From Bacteroidales bacterium UBA3764 (GTDB lineage Bacteria; Bacteroidota; Bacteroidia; Bacteroidales; UBA932): 9,987 nucleotides of DNA. The position numbers were made by a program, and so were the translations under genes. Of this stretch, positions 1-4,651 are shown in pieces; within the stretch, counting starts at the first letter, position 1; each line of letters begins with the position of its first letter. Where the stretch lies: the NCBI GenBank assembly GCA_002371115.1, contig DFFY01000040.1, forward strand, positions 1-9,987, given 5' to 3'. The notes beneath the pieces were generated by a model that made no database searches, had not been told where the DNA came from, and was given only the letters and a program-made list of their open reading frames with translations.

Positions 1-496
1 AGATGCCGCAGTTGCCGCCCACGAATGCGCCGTCCTCGATGATGGTGGGCAGGGCGCCCGCCGGTTCCAGCACGCCGCCAATCTGCGTAGAGGCCGATAT
101 ATGGATGTTCCGGCCCACCTGGGCACAGGAGCCGATGGTGACGTGACTATCGACCATGGTCCCTTCGCCAACGTAAGCACCGACGTTCACGTAGGCAGGC
201 GGCATGACGATGCTGCCGGGAGCAAGGTATGCGCCGCGCCGGATGCTGGAGCCGCCGGGGACGATACGCACACCGTCATCGGCACGGAATTTCCGTACCG
301 GGAAGGTATTTTTGTCGAAGAAGGAGAACTGGCCCTCGGACATGTCCGTGATGGCGCCCAGCTTGAAGCCGGCCAGGATGACTTCTTTCACGTGGCGGTT
401 CACCACCCATTCGCCGTCCACTTTTTGGGCGACGCGGAGCTCCCCCTTTTCCAGGGCGGAGATGACTTCGTTGAATTCCTGTAACGTTATTTCCAT
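1..496 (-). CDS. dapD: 2,3,4,5-tetrahydropyridine-2,6-dicarboxylate N-succinyltransferase (DapD), C-terminus cut by window edge
   Basis: This gene encodes the acyltransferase that N-succinylates (in some lineages N-acetylates) tetrahydrodipicolinate in the diaminopimelate/lysine pathway. It is a cytosolic trimer of the left-handed beta-helix fold. Translating the minus strand from the ATG at 496-494 gives 165 codons of an expected 270 or so. An N-terminal helical part contains WVVNRHVKEVIL (residues 30-41) and FSFFDK (57-62). The hexapeptide-repeat part follows, with RRGAYLAPGSIVMP (86-99), NVGAYVGEGTMVDSH (104-118), GSCAQVG (122-128), GGVLEP (140-145) and PTIIEDGAFVGG (150-161). This motif order is typical of DapD. 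The start overlaps the end of dapA by 10 bp, which suggests one transcript and translational coupling. The rest of the gene lies left of base 1. Whether the donor is succinyl- or acetyl-CoA cannot be read from this part. Confidence 0.95.
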   Translation of the reverse strand, partial: MEITLQEFNEVISALEKGELRVAQKVDGEWVVNRHVKEVILAGFKLGAITDMSEGQFSFFDKNTFPVRKFRADDGVRIVPGGSSIRRGAYLAPGSIVMPPAYVNVGAYVGEGTMVDSHVTIGSCAQVGRNIHISASTQIGGVLEPAGALPTIIEDGAFVGGNCGI

Positions 497-1356
497 AATT
501 TCTGCAACACTTCGGCAATGATTGTTTCGGTCTCTTCCGTGGCCGTGACCAGGGGCAGGCGGAGGCTGTTTTCCATGAGCCCCAGCTGGGCCATGGCGGC
601 CTTGGCGGGGATGGGATTGGGCTCTACGAAGAGGGCCTTGAACAGGGGCTTCAGGCGGGCGTCCATTTGGGCGGCCTCGTCAAAACGGCCGGCCTGCAGG
701 CAATGGACGAAGTCCGCCATGGCGGAAGGAAATACGTTGGAGGCCACGGAGATAACGCCATCGGCCCCCTTTTTCATGAGGGCGAGGGTGTCTTCGTCGT
801 TGCCGCTGAGCACGCTGAAGCCCTCCGGACGGCCCTCCAGGATGGCCTGGATTTGGTCCATCTTGCCGGACGCCTCCTTGATGCCCACAATGTTGGGGAT
901 GTCCCGCGCCAGGGCCAGGGTGGTTTCCGCCTCCAGGTTGGACCCGGTGCGGCCAGGCACATTGTACAGGATAATGGGTTTTTGGGTCGATTCCGCCACG
1001 GCCTTGAAATAGGCGTACATGCCCCGCTGCGGCGGCTTGTTGTAGAACGGGACCACCACCAGGAAGGCATCGGCGTCCTGCAGCAGGCGCAGGTTGGCCA
1101 GGGTGCCGCTGAGGCTGTTGGTGCCCACACCGGCCACTACGGGCTTTCCGGCGGCATGCTGCCGCGCCACCTCCAGCACCTGGAGTTTTTCCGATTCCGT
1201 GAGGGTGGGCGTTTCCCCGGTGGTGCCCAGGGGGACCAGGAAATCGATGCCCGTTTCTACCTGCCAGTCCACTGTAGCGGCAAAAGCCTCATAATCCACC
1301 TCTCCCCCCTTGAACGGGGTGAGCAGTGCAGTTCCGCAACCTTTGAATGGTGTCAT
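487..1356 (-). CDS. dapA: 4-hydroxy-tetrahydrodipicolinate synthase (DapA)
   Basis: The product condenses pyruvate with aspartate semialdehyde, the committed step toward diaminopimelate and lysine. It is a cytosolic class I aldolase with a TIM-barrel fold. At 289 aa it has the normal family length. Visible active-site motifs are GTTGE (44-48), FYNKPPQRG (104-112), YNVPGRTG (131-138, with Tyr131 and Arg136) and the Schiff-base lysine in GIKEASG (Lys160). SGND follows at 184-187. The position matching E. coli His56, part of the lysine inhibition site, is Lys57 by my manual alignment. This is the state reported for lysine-insensitive enzymes. The ATG at 1356-1354 lies about 20 nt downstream of a Bacteroidota-type -7 box at 1380-1387. 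The gene is first in a leftward dapA-dapD operon and is divergent from asd. Confidence 0.97.
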   Translation of the reverse strand: MTPFKGCGTALLTPFKGGEVDYEAFAATVDWQVETGIDFLVPLGTTGETPTLTESEKLQVLEVARQHAAGKPVVAGVGTNSLSGTLANLRLLQDADAFLVVVPFYNKPPQRGMYAYFKAVAESTQKPIILYNVPGRTGSNLEAETTLALARDIPNIVGIKEASGKMDQIQAILEGRPEGFSVLSGNDEDTLALMKKGADGVISVASNVFPSAMADFVHCLQAGRFDEAAQMDARLKPLFKALFVEPNPIPAKAAMAQLGLMENSLRLPLVTATEETETIIAEVLQKLWK

Positions 1357-1377
1357 ACGCGTTCAATCTATTAATCA

Positions 1378-1387
1378 TACAAAGATA
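1378..1387 (-). promoter_or_regulatory. Promoter -7 element for dapA-dapD
   Basis: On the minus strand the sequence reads TATCTTTGTA, an exact fit to the Bacteroidota -7 consensus TAnnTTTG (1380-1387) plus two bases shared with the asd and cdaA promoters. A T-run around 1401-1405 could be the loosely conserved -33 region. Transcription would start near 1370-1375, giving a leader of under about 20 nt before the dapA ATG. This is a consensus match plus position, with no experimental support. Confidence 0.75.
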
Positions 1388-1447
1388 CACAATTATTCTG
1401 AAAAACGGGCTGGTCGATAATTGTTTAATAATCAGCATTTTGCTAAT

Positions 1448-1476
1448 AATCCTCGGCTCCAAAAGCGCCGAGGATT
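1448..1476. terminator. Strong stem-loop, terminator-like on the plus strand
   Basis: The arms AATCCTCGGC (1448-1457) and GCCGAGGATT (1467-1476) are perfectly complementary over 10 bp with a 9-nt loop. On the plus strand the 3' arm runs into TTTTCT (1475-1480), which resembles a short intrinsic terminator. No plus-strand gene lies upstream in the window. It could instead be an insulator between the divergent operons, an operator dyad, or part of a small RNA. The hairpin itself is certain; its role is not. Confidence 0.5.
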
Positions 1477-1537
1477 TTCTGCAAACGGCTATGTATCAGT
1501 CAGTTAGCGACCAGTGGTGATGTGCTGCAACAGGTGG

Positions 1538-1569
1538 AGCGCCACAAAATGGGCCGATTTTATGGCGCT
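1538..1569. repeat. Intergenic stem-loop with AGCGCCA/TGGCGCT arms (unit 1)
   Basis: AGCGCCA (1538-1544) pairs with TGGCGCT (1563-1569). Inside, AAAAT (1546-1550) pairs with ATTTT (1557-1561) after one mismatch, making a stem of about 13 bp with a 6-nt loop. The outer arms recur in the next unit (1589-1620), so alternative pairings are possible. The function is unknown. Confidence 0.5.
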
Positions 1570-1588
1570 AAGCCCGATTTTTGCCCCA

Positions 1589-1620
1589 AGCGCCTGAAAA
1601 CAGGCCTTTTCCGTGGCGCT
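1589..1620. repeat. Intergenic stem-loop with AGCGCC/GGCGCT arms (unit 2)
   Basis: AGCGCC (1589-1594) can pair with GGCGCT (1615-1620). A nested perfect hairpin, GCCTG-AAAA-CAGGC (1592-1605), is followed by CTTTT and competes with the outer pairing. The left arm can also pair with the right arm of unit 1 (1564-1569), so the structures exclude one another. That is a feature of attenuators, but no transcript is predicted here, so this remains a description only. Confidence 0.4.
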
Positions 1621-1656
1621 CGGACAGAAGGGGCGTTCCGTGCATCATTTTTCCAA

Positions 1657-1672
1657 AAAGATACGTATCTTT
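1657..1672. promoter_or_regulatory. 16-bp perfect palindrome overlapping the asd promoter
   Basis: AAAGATACGTATCTTT is a perfect inverted repeat, and its right half forms most of the asd -7 box. A protein bound here would cover the promoter core, so it is a plausible operator. The core AGATAnnTATCT recurs before dapB (3981-3996 region listed separately as 3964-3979). Because TATCTTTG is itself the -7 box, half of the palindrome is explained by promoter function. Only the left half is extra evidence. Confidence 0.4.
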
Positions 1673-1673
1673 G
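1666..1673 (+). promoter_or_regulatory. Promoter -7 element for asd
   Basis: TATCTTTG matches the Bacteroidota -7 consensus exactly and is followed by TA, as in the dapA and cdaA promoters. The predicted start site is near 1680, giving an asd leader of about 73 nt that would include the G/C hairpin at 1694-1712. No clear -33 element is seen. This promoter probably drives asd and possibly the genes as far as thrA. Confidence 0.75.
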
Positions 1674-1693
1674 TACGTTAAAGAGTGGAAAGT

Positions 1694-1712
1694 CCCTCCC
1701 CCGAGGGGAGGG
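1694..1712. repeat. G/C-rich hairpin repeat in the asd leader
   Basis: CCCTCCCC (1694-1701) and GGGGAGGG (1705-1712) form a perfect 8-bp stem with loop CGA. A second G-rich block, GGGAGGGGG (1718-1726), can replace the right arm. The sequence type recalls dispersed palindromic repeats of Bacteroidota genomes; this comes from memory and was not searched. The 9-mer GGGGAGGGG recurs in the element inside the M20 gene. In the predicted leader it could affect asd translation or mRNA stability. Confidence 0.45.
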
Positions 1713-1752
1713 GTTTCGGGAGGGGGTAACGTGAACATTTAAATATCATGAA

Positions 1753-2742
1753 ATGATAGTAGCAGTAGTTGGTGCAACGGGCCTGGTGGGCTCGAAGATG
1801 CTGGAGGTGCTGGAGGAACGGCACTTCCCGGTGACGGAACTCCTCCCGGTGGCCTCGCAGCGCTCCTGGGGCAAGAAAGTCAAGTTCCAGGGCAAGGAAT
1901 GGACGGTGATGAGTGCGGCCGATGCCATTGCGCGCAAACCCGTCCTGGCCATTTTCAGCGCCGGCGGAGCGGCCTCGGCGGAACTCGCCCCCCAATTCGC
2001 AAAAATTGGCTGCTACGTGGTGGACAATTCCTCCTACTGGCGCATGGACCCCACCGTCCCGCTGGTAGTCCCGGAAATCAATGCCGATGTCCTCACCCGG
2101 CAGGACCACATCATCGCCAACCCCAACTGCTCTACCATCCAGATGGTGCTGCCCCTCTCGCCGCTGCACAAGGCCTATGGCATCAAGCGCATCGTGGTGA
2201 GCACCTACCAGAGCGTCACCGGCGCCGGCCAGCGCGGCATCGAGCAGCTGGAAGCGGAACGCGCCGGCGGCTCCGGTTCCAAGTTCCCGCACCGGATAGA
2301 CATGAACGTCCTGCCGCACATTGACTCCTTCCTGCCGGACGGCTACACCAAGGAGGAGATGAAAATGGTGAACGAAACCCGCAAAATCCTCAGGGACAGC
2401 AGTATAGCCGTGAGCGCCACCACCGTGCGCGTGCCGGTGGAAGGCGGCCATTCAGAAAGCGTAAACCTGGAATTCAACAAGCCGTACCAGCTCGAAGAAG
2501 CGCGTCAGCTCATGGCCGATATGCCCGGCGTGGTCATTCAGGACGACCCCGCCAACAACGTCTATCCCATGCCCATCAACGCATGGGGCAAGGACGAGGT
2601 CTTTGTGGGCCGCATCCGCCGGGACCCTTCGGTGGCAAACGGCATGAACCTTTGGTGCGTGAGCGACAACATCCGCAAGGGTGCGGCCACCAACGCCGTG
2701 CAAATCGCCCAGGTGCTACTGGCCAAGGGCTGGCTCGGCTAA
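1753..2742 (+). CDS. asd: Aspartate-semialdehyde dehydrogenase (Asd)
   Basis: The product reduces aspartyl phosphate to aspartate semialdehyde with NADPH, the branch-point substrate for DapA and for homoserine dehydrogenase. At 329 aa it has the usual length for the bacterial enzyme. The N-terminal Rossmann motif is GATGLVG (7-13). FSAGGAASAELAP (68-80) is typical of the family. The catalytic cysteine is in NPNCST (Cys126). TYQSVTGAGQRGIEQL (151-166) is followed by the substrate and catalytic residues in RVPVEGGHSES (226-236, with His233). The ATG at 1753 is chosen because the ATG five bases earlier runs into TGA after two codons and because MIVAVVGATG is the expected N-terminus. The gene stands divergent to dapA behind a 73-nt leader and is followed after 49 bp by the M20 gene. 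Confidence 0.97.
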   Translation: MIVAVVGATGLVGSKMLEVLEERHFPVTELLPVASQRSWGKKVKFQGKEWTVMSAADAIARKPVLAIFSAGGAASAELAPQFAKIGCYVVDNSSYWRMDPTVPLVVPEINADVLTRQDHIIANPNCSTIQMVLPLSPLHKAYGIKRIVVSTYQSVTGAGQRGIEQLEAERAGGSGSKFPHRIDMNVLPHIDSFLPDGYTKEEMKMVNETRKILRDSSIAVSATTVRVPVEGGHSESVNLEFNKPYQLEEARQLMADMPGVVIQDDPANNVYPMPINAWGKDEVFVGRIRRDPSVANGMNLWCVSDNIRKGAATNAVQIAQVLLAKGWLG

Positions 2743-2757
2743 CCTGTCGAGCAACCC

Positions 2758-2790
2758 TTACCTGTCATTCTGAGCGAAGCCGAAGAATCT
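2758..2790 (+). repeat. Dispersed-repeat-like sequence in the asd-M20 gap
   Basis: The 49-bp gap between asd and the M20 gene is mostly filled by a sequence beginning TGTCATTCTGAGCGAAG and ending GAAGAATCTC. I recall closely similar intergenic repeats from many bacterial genomes, including Bacteroidota; their function is unknown and I could not search. The repeat stops one base before the next ATG, so it supplies the whole region where a ribosome site would be. It shares the 10-mer TGAGCGAAGC with the element inside the following gene (3124-3133). Confidence 0.6.
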
Positions 2791-2791
2791 C

Positions 2792-3946
2792 ATGAACTGG
2801 ACCTTTTTCAAAGAATTTTTGTCGATAGAATCCACTTCCGGCATGGAGCGGACGGTGGCTCAGTGGCTCCTGACGCAACTGGAAGCCCCGCTTATTGAAC
2901 CGATGGAAGTGGGCGACGGCACCCTGAACCTCTTCCTCAAATGGGGCACTCCCAAGGTGGTCTTCTGCTCGCACATGGACACGGTCCCCCCGTATATTGC
3001 CCCAGGTTTTCCGGAGGAGATGCTCTCCCAAGGACATGTGCACCCCAGCACATGGGTAGGGGGAGGGGCCCGTTGTAAACAAGTTCCCGAAGGGGACGAA
3101 GTGGACAATGGGAGGGGCCGGAGTGAGCGAAGCGAACGGAGTTCCTCGGGAGAGTATCTCCTCCGGATTACCGGCAGGGGAAGCTGCGACGCGAAGGGGC
3201 AGGTGTTTGCCATGTACACGGCGTGCAAGGAGCTGGAGGCCGCGGGGTGTACGGACTTCGGACTGCTGCTGCTCTCTGGGGAGGAAACCGGTTCCTGGGG
3301 AGCCAAGGCCTTTGCCAGGACGGGCTTCACGGCGCCGTTTCTCATTGTGGGGGAACCCACGGAAAACAAGATGGTGAGCGCCTCCAAGGGCACCAAGTCC
3401 TATGACCTCACCTTCCGTGGGGAGGCCTTTCACTCCGGCTATCCGCAGTATGGCGTGAGCGCAGTGGACCTGTTCAATGAATTCTATAACCAACTGAAAG
3501 CAAAGGACTTCGGGGAGGATCCGGTGCTGGGTGCCACCACCTGGAACGTGGGGCTGCTCCACAGCGACAATCCGCAGAACATCCTTTCCCCGGAGCTCAC
3601 CTGCCGCCTGTACTTCCGCACCACCTTCGTGAGTGACCAGGCCGTGCAGGACTGGATGCGGCAAGTGGCAGAAAGGCCTACACCTTCTGCCCGCCCCCTC
3701 ACCGTGGTGGCGCGGGGCGGGGACGCCCCGGCGCGCTACGTCACGCTCCCCGGCTTCCCGAGTGGCCCCGTGGCCTTTGGCAGCGACGCGCCGCACCTCA
3801 CCGGCTTCGGCCATAAAATCATCTGCGGCCCCGGCACCATCCGTGTGGCCCACCGCCCGGACGAGCACGTCCTGGTGAACGACCTGGAAACCGCCGTCGC
3901 GCAATATGTAGAAATGTACCACGCTTTGATGCGTGGGGAGAAGTGA
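2792..3946 (+). CDS. M20-family metallo-deacylase, probably succinyl-diaminopimelate desuccinylase (DapE), with in-frame element insertion
   Basis: This is a two-zinc M20 peptidase-family amidohydrolase of the DapE/ArgE/LysK group. In this context its likely job is removing the acyl group that DapD adds, after transamination. Metal and catalytic motifs are all present: SHMDTVPP (60-67, His61 and Asp63), GRGSCDAKG (128-136, Asp133), SGEETG (162-167, Glu164 as base and Glu165 as ligand), GEPTE (187-191, Glu188) and AHRPDEHV (353-360, His354). AFHSGYPQYG (212-221) marks the dimerization domain. Residues 74-125 (PEEMLSQ to EYLLR), between the first two motifs, are encoded by a 156-bp palindromic element. 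They are hydrophilic and Gly/Ser/Arg-rich, unlike the rest. The 384 aa would be about 332 without them, so the insertion may have replaced or extended a loop. The frame is intact, so the enzyme may well be active. The ATG directly follows a repeat and has no clear ribosome site. ArgE- or LysK-like specificity cannot be excluded, so I give no gene symbol. Confidence 0.8.
   Translation: MNWTFFKEFLSIESTSGMERTVAQWLLTQLEAPLIEPMEVGDGTLNLFLKWGTPKVVFCSHMDTVPPYIAPGFPEEMLSQGHVHPSTWVGGGARCKQVPEGDEVDNGRGRSERSERSSSGEYLLRITGRGSCDAKGQVFAMYTACKELEAAGCTDFGLLLLSGEETGSWGAKAFARTGFTAPFLIVGEPTENKMVSASKGTKSYDLTFRGEAFHSGYPQYGVSAVDLFNEFYNQLKAKDFGEDPVLGATTWNVGLLHSDNPQNILSPELTCRLYFRTTFVSDQAVQDWMRQVAERPTPSARPLTVVARGGDAPARYVTLPGFPSGPVAFGSDAPHLTGFGHKIICGPGTIRVAHRPDEHVLVNDLETAVAQYVEMYHALMRGEK
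3011..3166. repeat. 156-bp palindromic element inserted in frame in the M20 gene
   Basis: The terminal inverted repeats are CCGGAGGAGATGCTCTCCC (3011-3029) and GGGAGAGTATCTCCTCCGG (3148-3166), 19 bp with one mismatch. They extend to about 25 bp (3010-3034 with 3143-3167) with one more mismatch. Nested inside are CATGTG/CACATG (3035-3040, 3049-3054), CCCGTTGT/ACAATGGG (3069-3076, 3105-3112, one mismatch) and GTTCCC/GGGGAC flanking GAA (3083-3097). The 10-mer GGGAGGGGCC occurs twice directly (3061-3070, 3110-3119). The length is 52 codons exactly, with no stop in the host frame. No transposase and no clear target-site duplication are seen. This resembles, in principle, the Rickettsia palindromic elements that insert in protein genes, but no sequence relation is claimed. 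Confidence 0.75.
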
Positions 3947-3963
3947 TAGAGTAATTAAAAAAG

Positions 3964-3979
3964 AGAGATAGTTATCTCC
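3964..3979. promoter_or_regulatory. Dyad upstream of dapB sharing a core with the asd palindrome
   Basis: GAGATA-GT-TATCTC is an inverted repeat with 6-bp arms around a 2-bp centre, lying in the 42-bp gap between the M20 gene and dapB, about ten bases before the ATG. Its core AGATAnnTATCT also occurs in the 16-bp palindrome at the asd promoter. It could be an operator, an RNA hairpin close to the dapB start, or chance. No TAnnTTTG box is found in this gap, so dapB is probably transcribed from upstream. Confidence 0.35.
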
Positions 3980-3988
3980 ACGCACACC

Positions 3989-4651
3989 ATGATAAAAGTC
4001 ATCCTGAGTGGCTACGGAAAGATGGGCCACATGATAGAAGCAGAGCTCAAGAGAAGAAACATCCCCCTGGTGGAGGCCAGCGAGGACATTACGGCCACGG
4101 ACCCGGCCAAGGCCAAGGACGCCGTGTGTATTGACTTCACCACCCCCGAAGCCTTCCGGAACAACTACCCCTTCATCGCCACCCACTTCAAGGCCGCCGT
4201 CATTGGCACCACCGGCTGGAACGACATCAAGGACCAGGTCATCGACACCTTCATAAAGGCCGATACCCCCATGATTTACGCCTCCAACTTCTCCTTAGGT
4301 GTCAACGCCCTGTTCAAGGCCATCGAAAAAGCCTCGGAACTCCTCAGGGACGCCGGCTACACGCCCGCGATTGAGGAAATCCACCATATCCACAAGCTGG
4401 ATGCCCCTTCCGGAACCGCCAAATCCATGGCGGAACTGGTCAAGGCCCATTTAAACGAAACCCCGGAAATCACTTCTATCCGCGAAGGTGAAGTACCTGG
4501 CATCCATACGCTTACCCTCACATCGGCCTGCGACTGCCTCACTTTGCGGCACGAGGCCTTCTCCCGCGAAGGCTTTGCCAAAGGCGCCGTAGTGGCCGCC
4601 CTCAAAACCGAAACCCTGCAAGGGGTGCACGAATTCAGCGAACTCCTATAA
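3989..4651 (+). CDS. dapB: 4-hydroxy-tetrahydrodipicolinate reductase (DapB)
   Basis: The product reduces the DapA product to tetrahydrodipicolinate with NAD(P)H, providing the substrate of DapD. It is a cytosolic tetramer. Motifs are the nucleotide-binding GYGKMG (8-13), CIDFTTPEAF (47-56), GTTGW (73-77), SNFSLGVN (99-106) and the catalytic signature EIHHIHKLDAPSGTA (130-144) with its His and Lys residues. REGEVPGIHT (165-174) and REGFAKGAV (193-201) belong to the C-terminal part. At 220 aa it is shorter than the roughly 240-270 aa of most DapB proteins. The shortening is mainly in the N-terminal half between GYGKMG and CIDFTTP, a compact form I associate with Bacteroidota. Its stop overlaps the thrA start (TAATG), so translation of the two is probably coupled. 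Confidence 0.95.
   Translation: MIKVILSGYGKMGHMIEAELKRRNIPLVEASEDITATDPAKAKDAVCIDFTTPEAFRNNYPFIATHFKAAVIGTTGWNDIKDQVIDTFIKADTPMIYASNFSLGVNALFKAIEKASELLRDAGYTPAIEEIHHIHKLDAPSGTAKSMAELVKAHLNETPEITSIREGEVPGIHTLTLTSACDCLTLRHEAFSREGFAKGAVVAALKTETLQGVHEFSELL

Larger units (their letters stand above)
1357..1752. other. Divergent intergenic regulatory region between dapA and asd
   Basis: These 396 bp contain no convincing gene. From left to right they hold the dapA promoter (1378-1387), an imperfect AT-rich dyad (arms 1428-1437 and 1441-1450, 8 of 10 bases paired), and a strong hairpin (1448-1476). Two further hairpin units follow, built from repeated AGCGCC/GGCGCT arms (1538-1620). The right end holds a 16-bp palindrome overlapping the asd -7 box (1657-1673) and a G/C hairpin repeat (1694-1712). 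A 70-codon open frame at 1522-1734 runs across the hairpins and repeats and resembles no known protein, so I do not call it. The dapA and asd promoters point outward from the centre. The structured middle part therefore lies outside both predicted transcripts unless another start site exists. Confidence 0.7.

Noticed and set aside
101..484. 127-codon plus-strand open frame over dapD
   Set aside because: It is antisense to dapD, whose beta-helix motifs are unmistakable on the minus strand.
1522..1734. 70-codon open frame between dapA and asd
   Set aside because: It crosses two hairpins, the asd promoter and a repeat, and its sequence looks like no protein. It is read as noncoding.
1357..1752. 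Lysine riboswitch in the dapA-asd region
   Set aside because: The hairpins do not match the conserved lysine riboswitch core as I know it, and they lie outside the predicted leaders of both operons.
2792..3946. M20 gene as a pseudogene because of the insertion
   Set aside because: The insertion keeps the frame, has no stop, and leaves all metal and catalytic residues in place, so disruption cannot be claimed from the sequence.
2765..4186. 473-codon open frame on the minus strand opposite the M20 gene
   Set aside because: It is antisense to a gene with a complete set of M20 motifs, and its translation has no recognisable domain.
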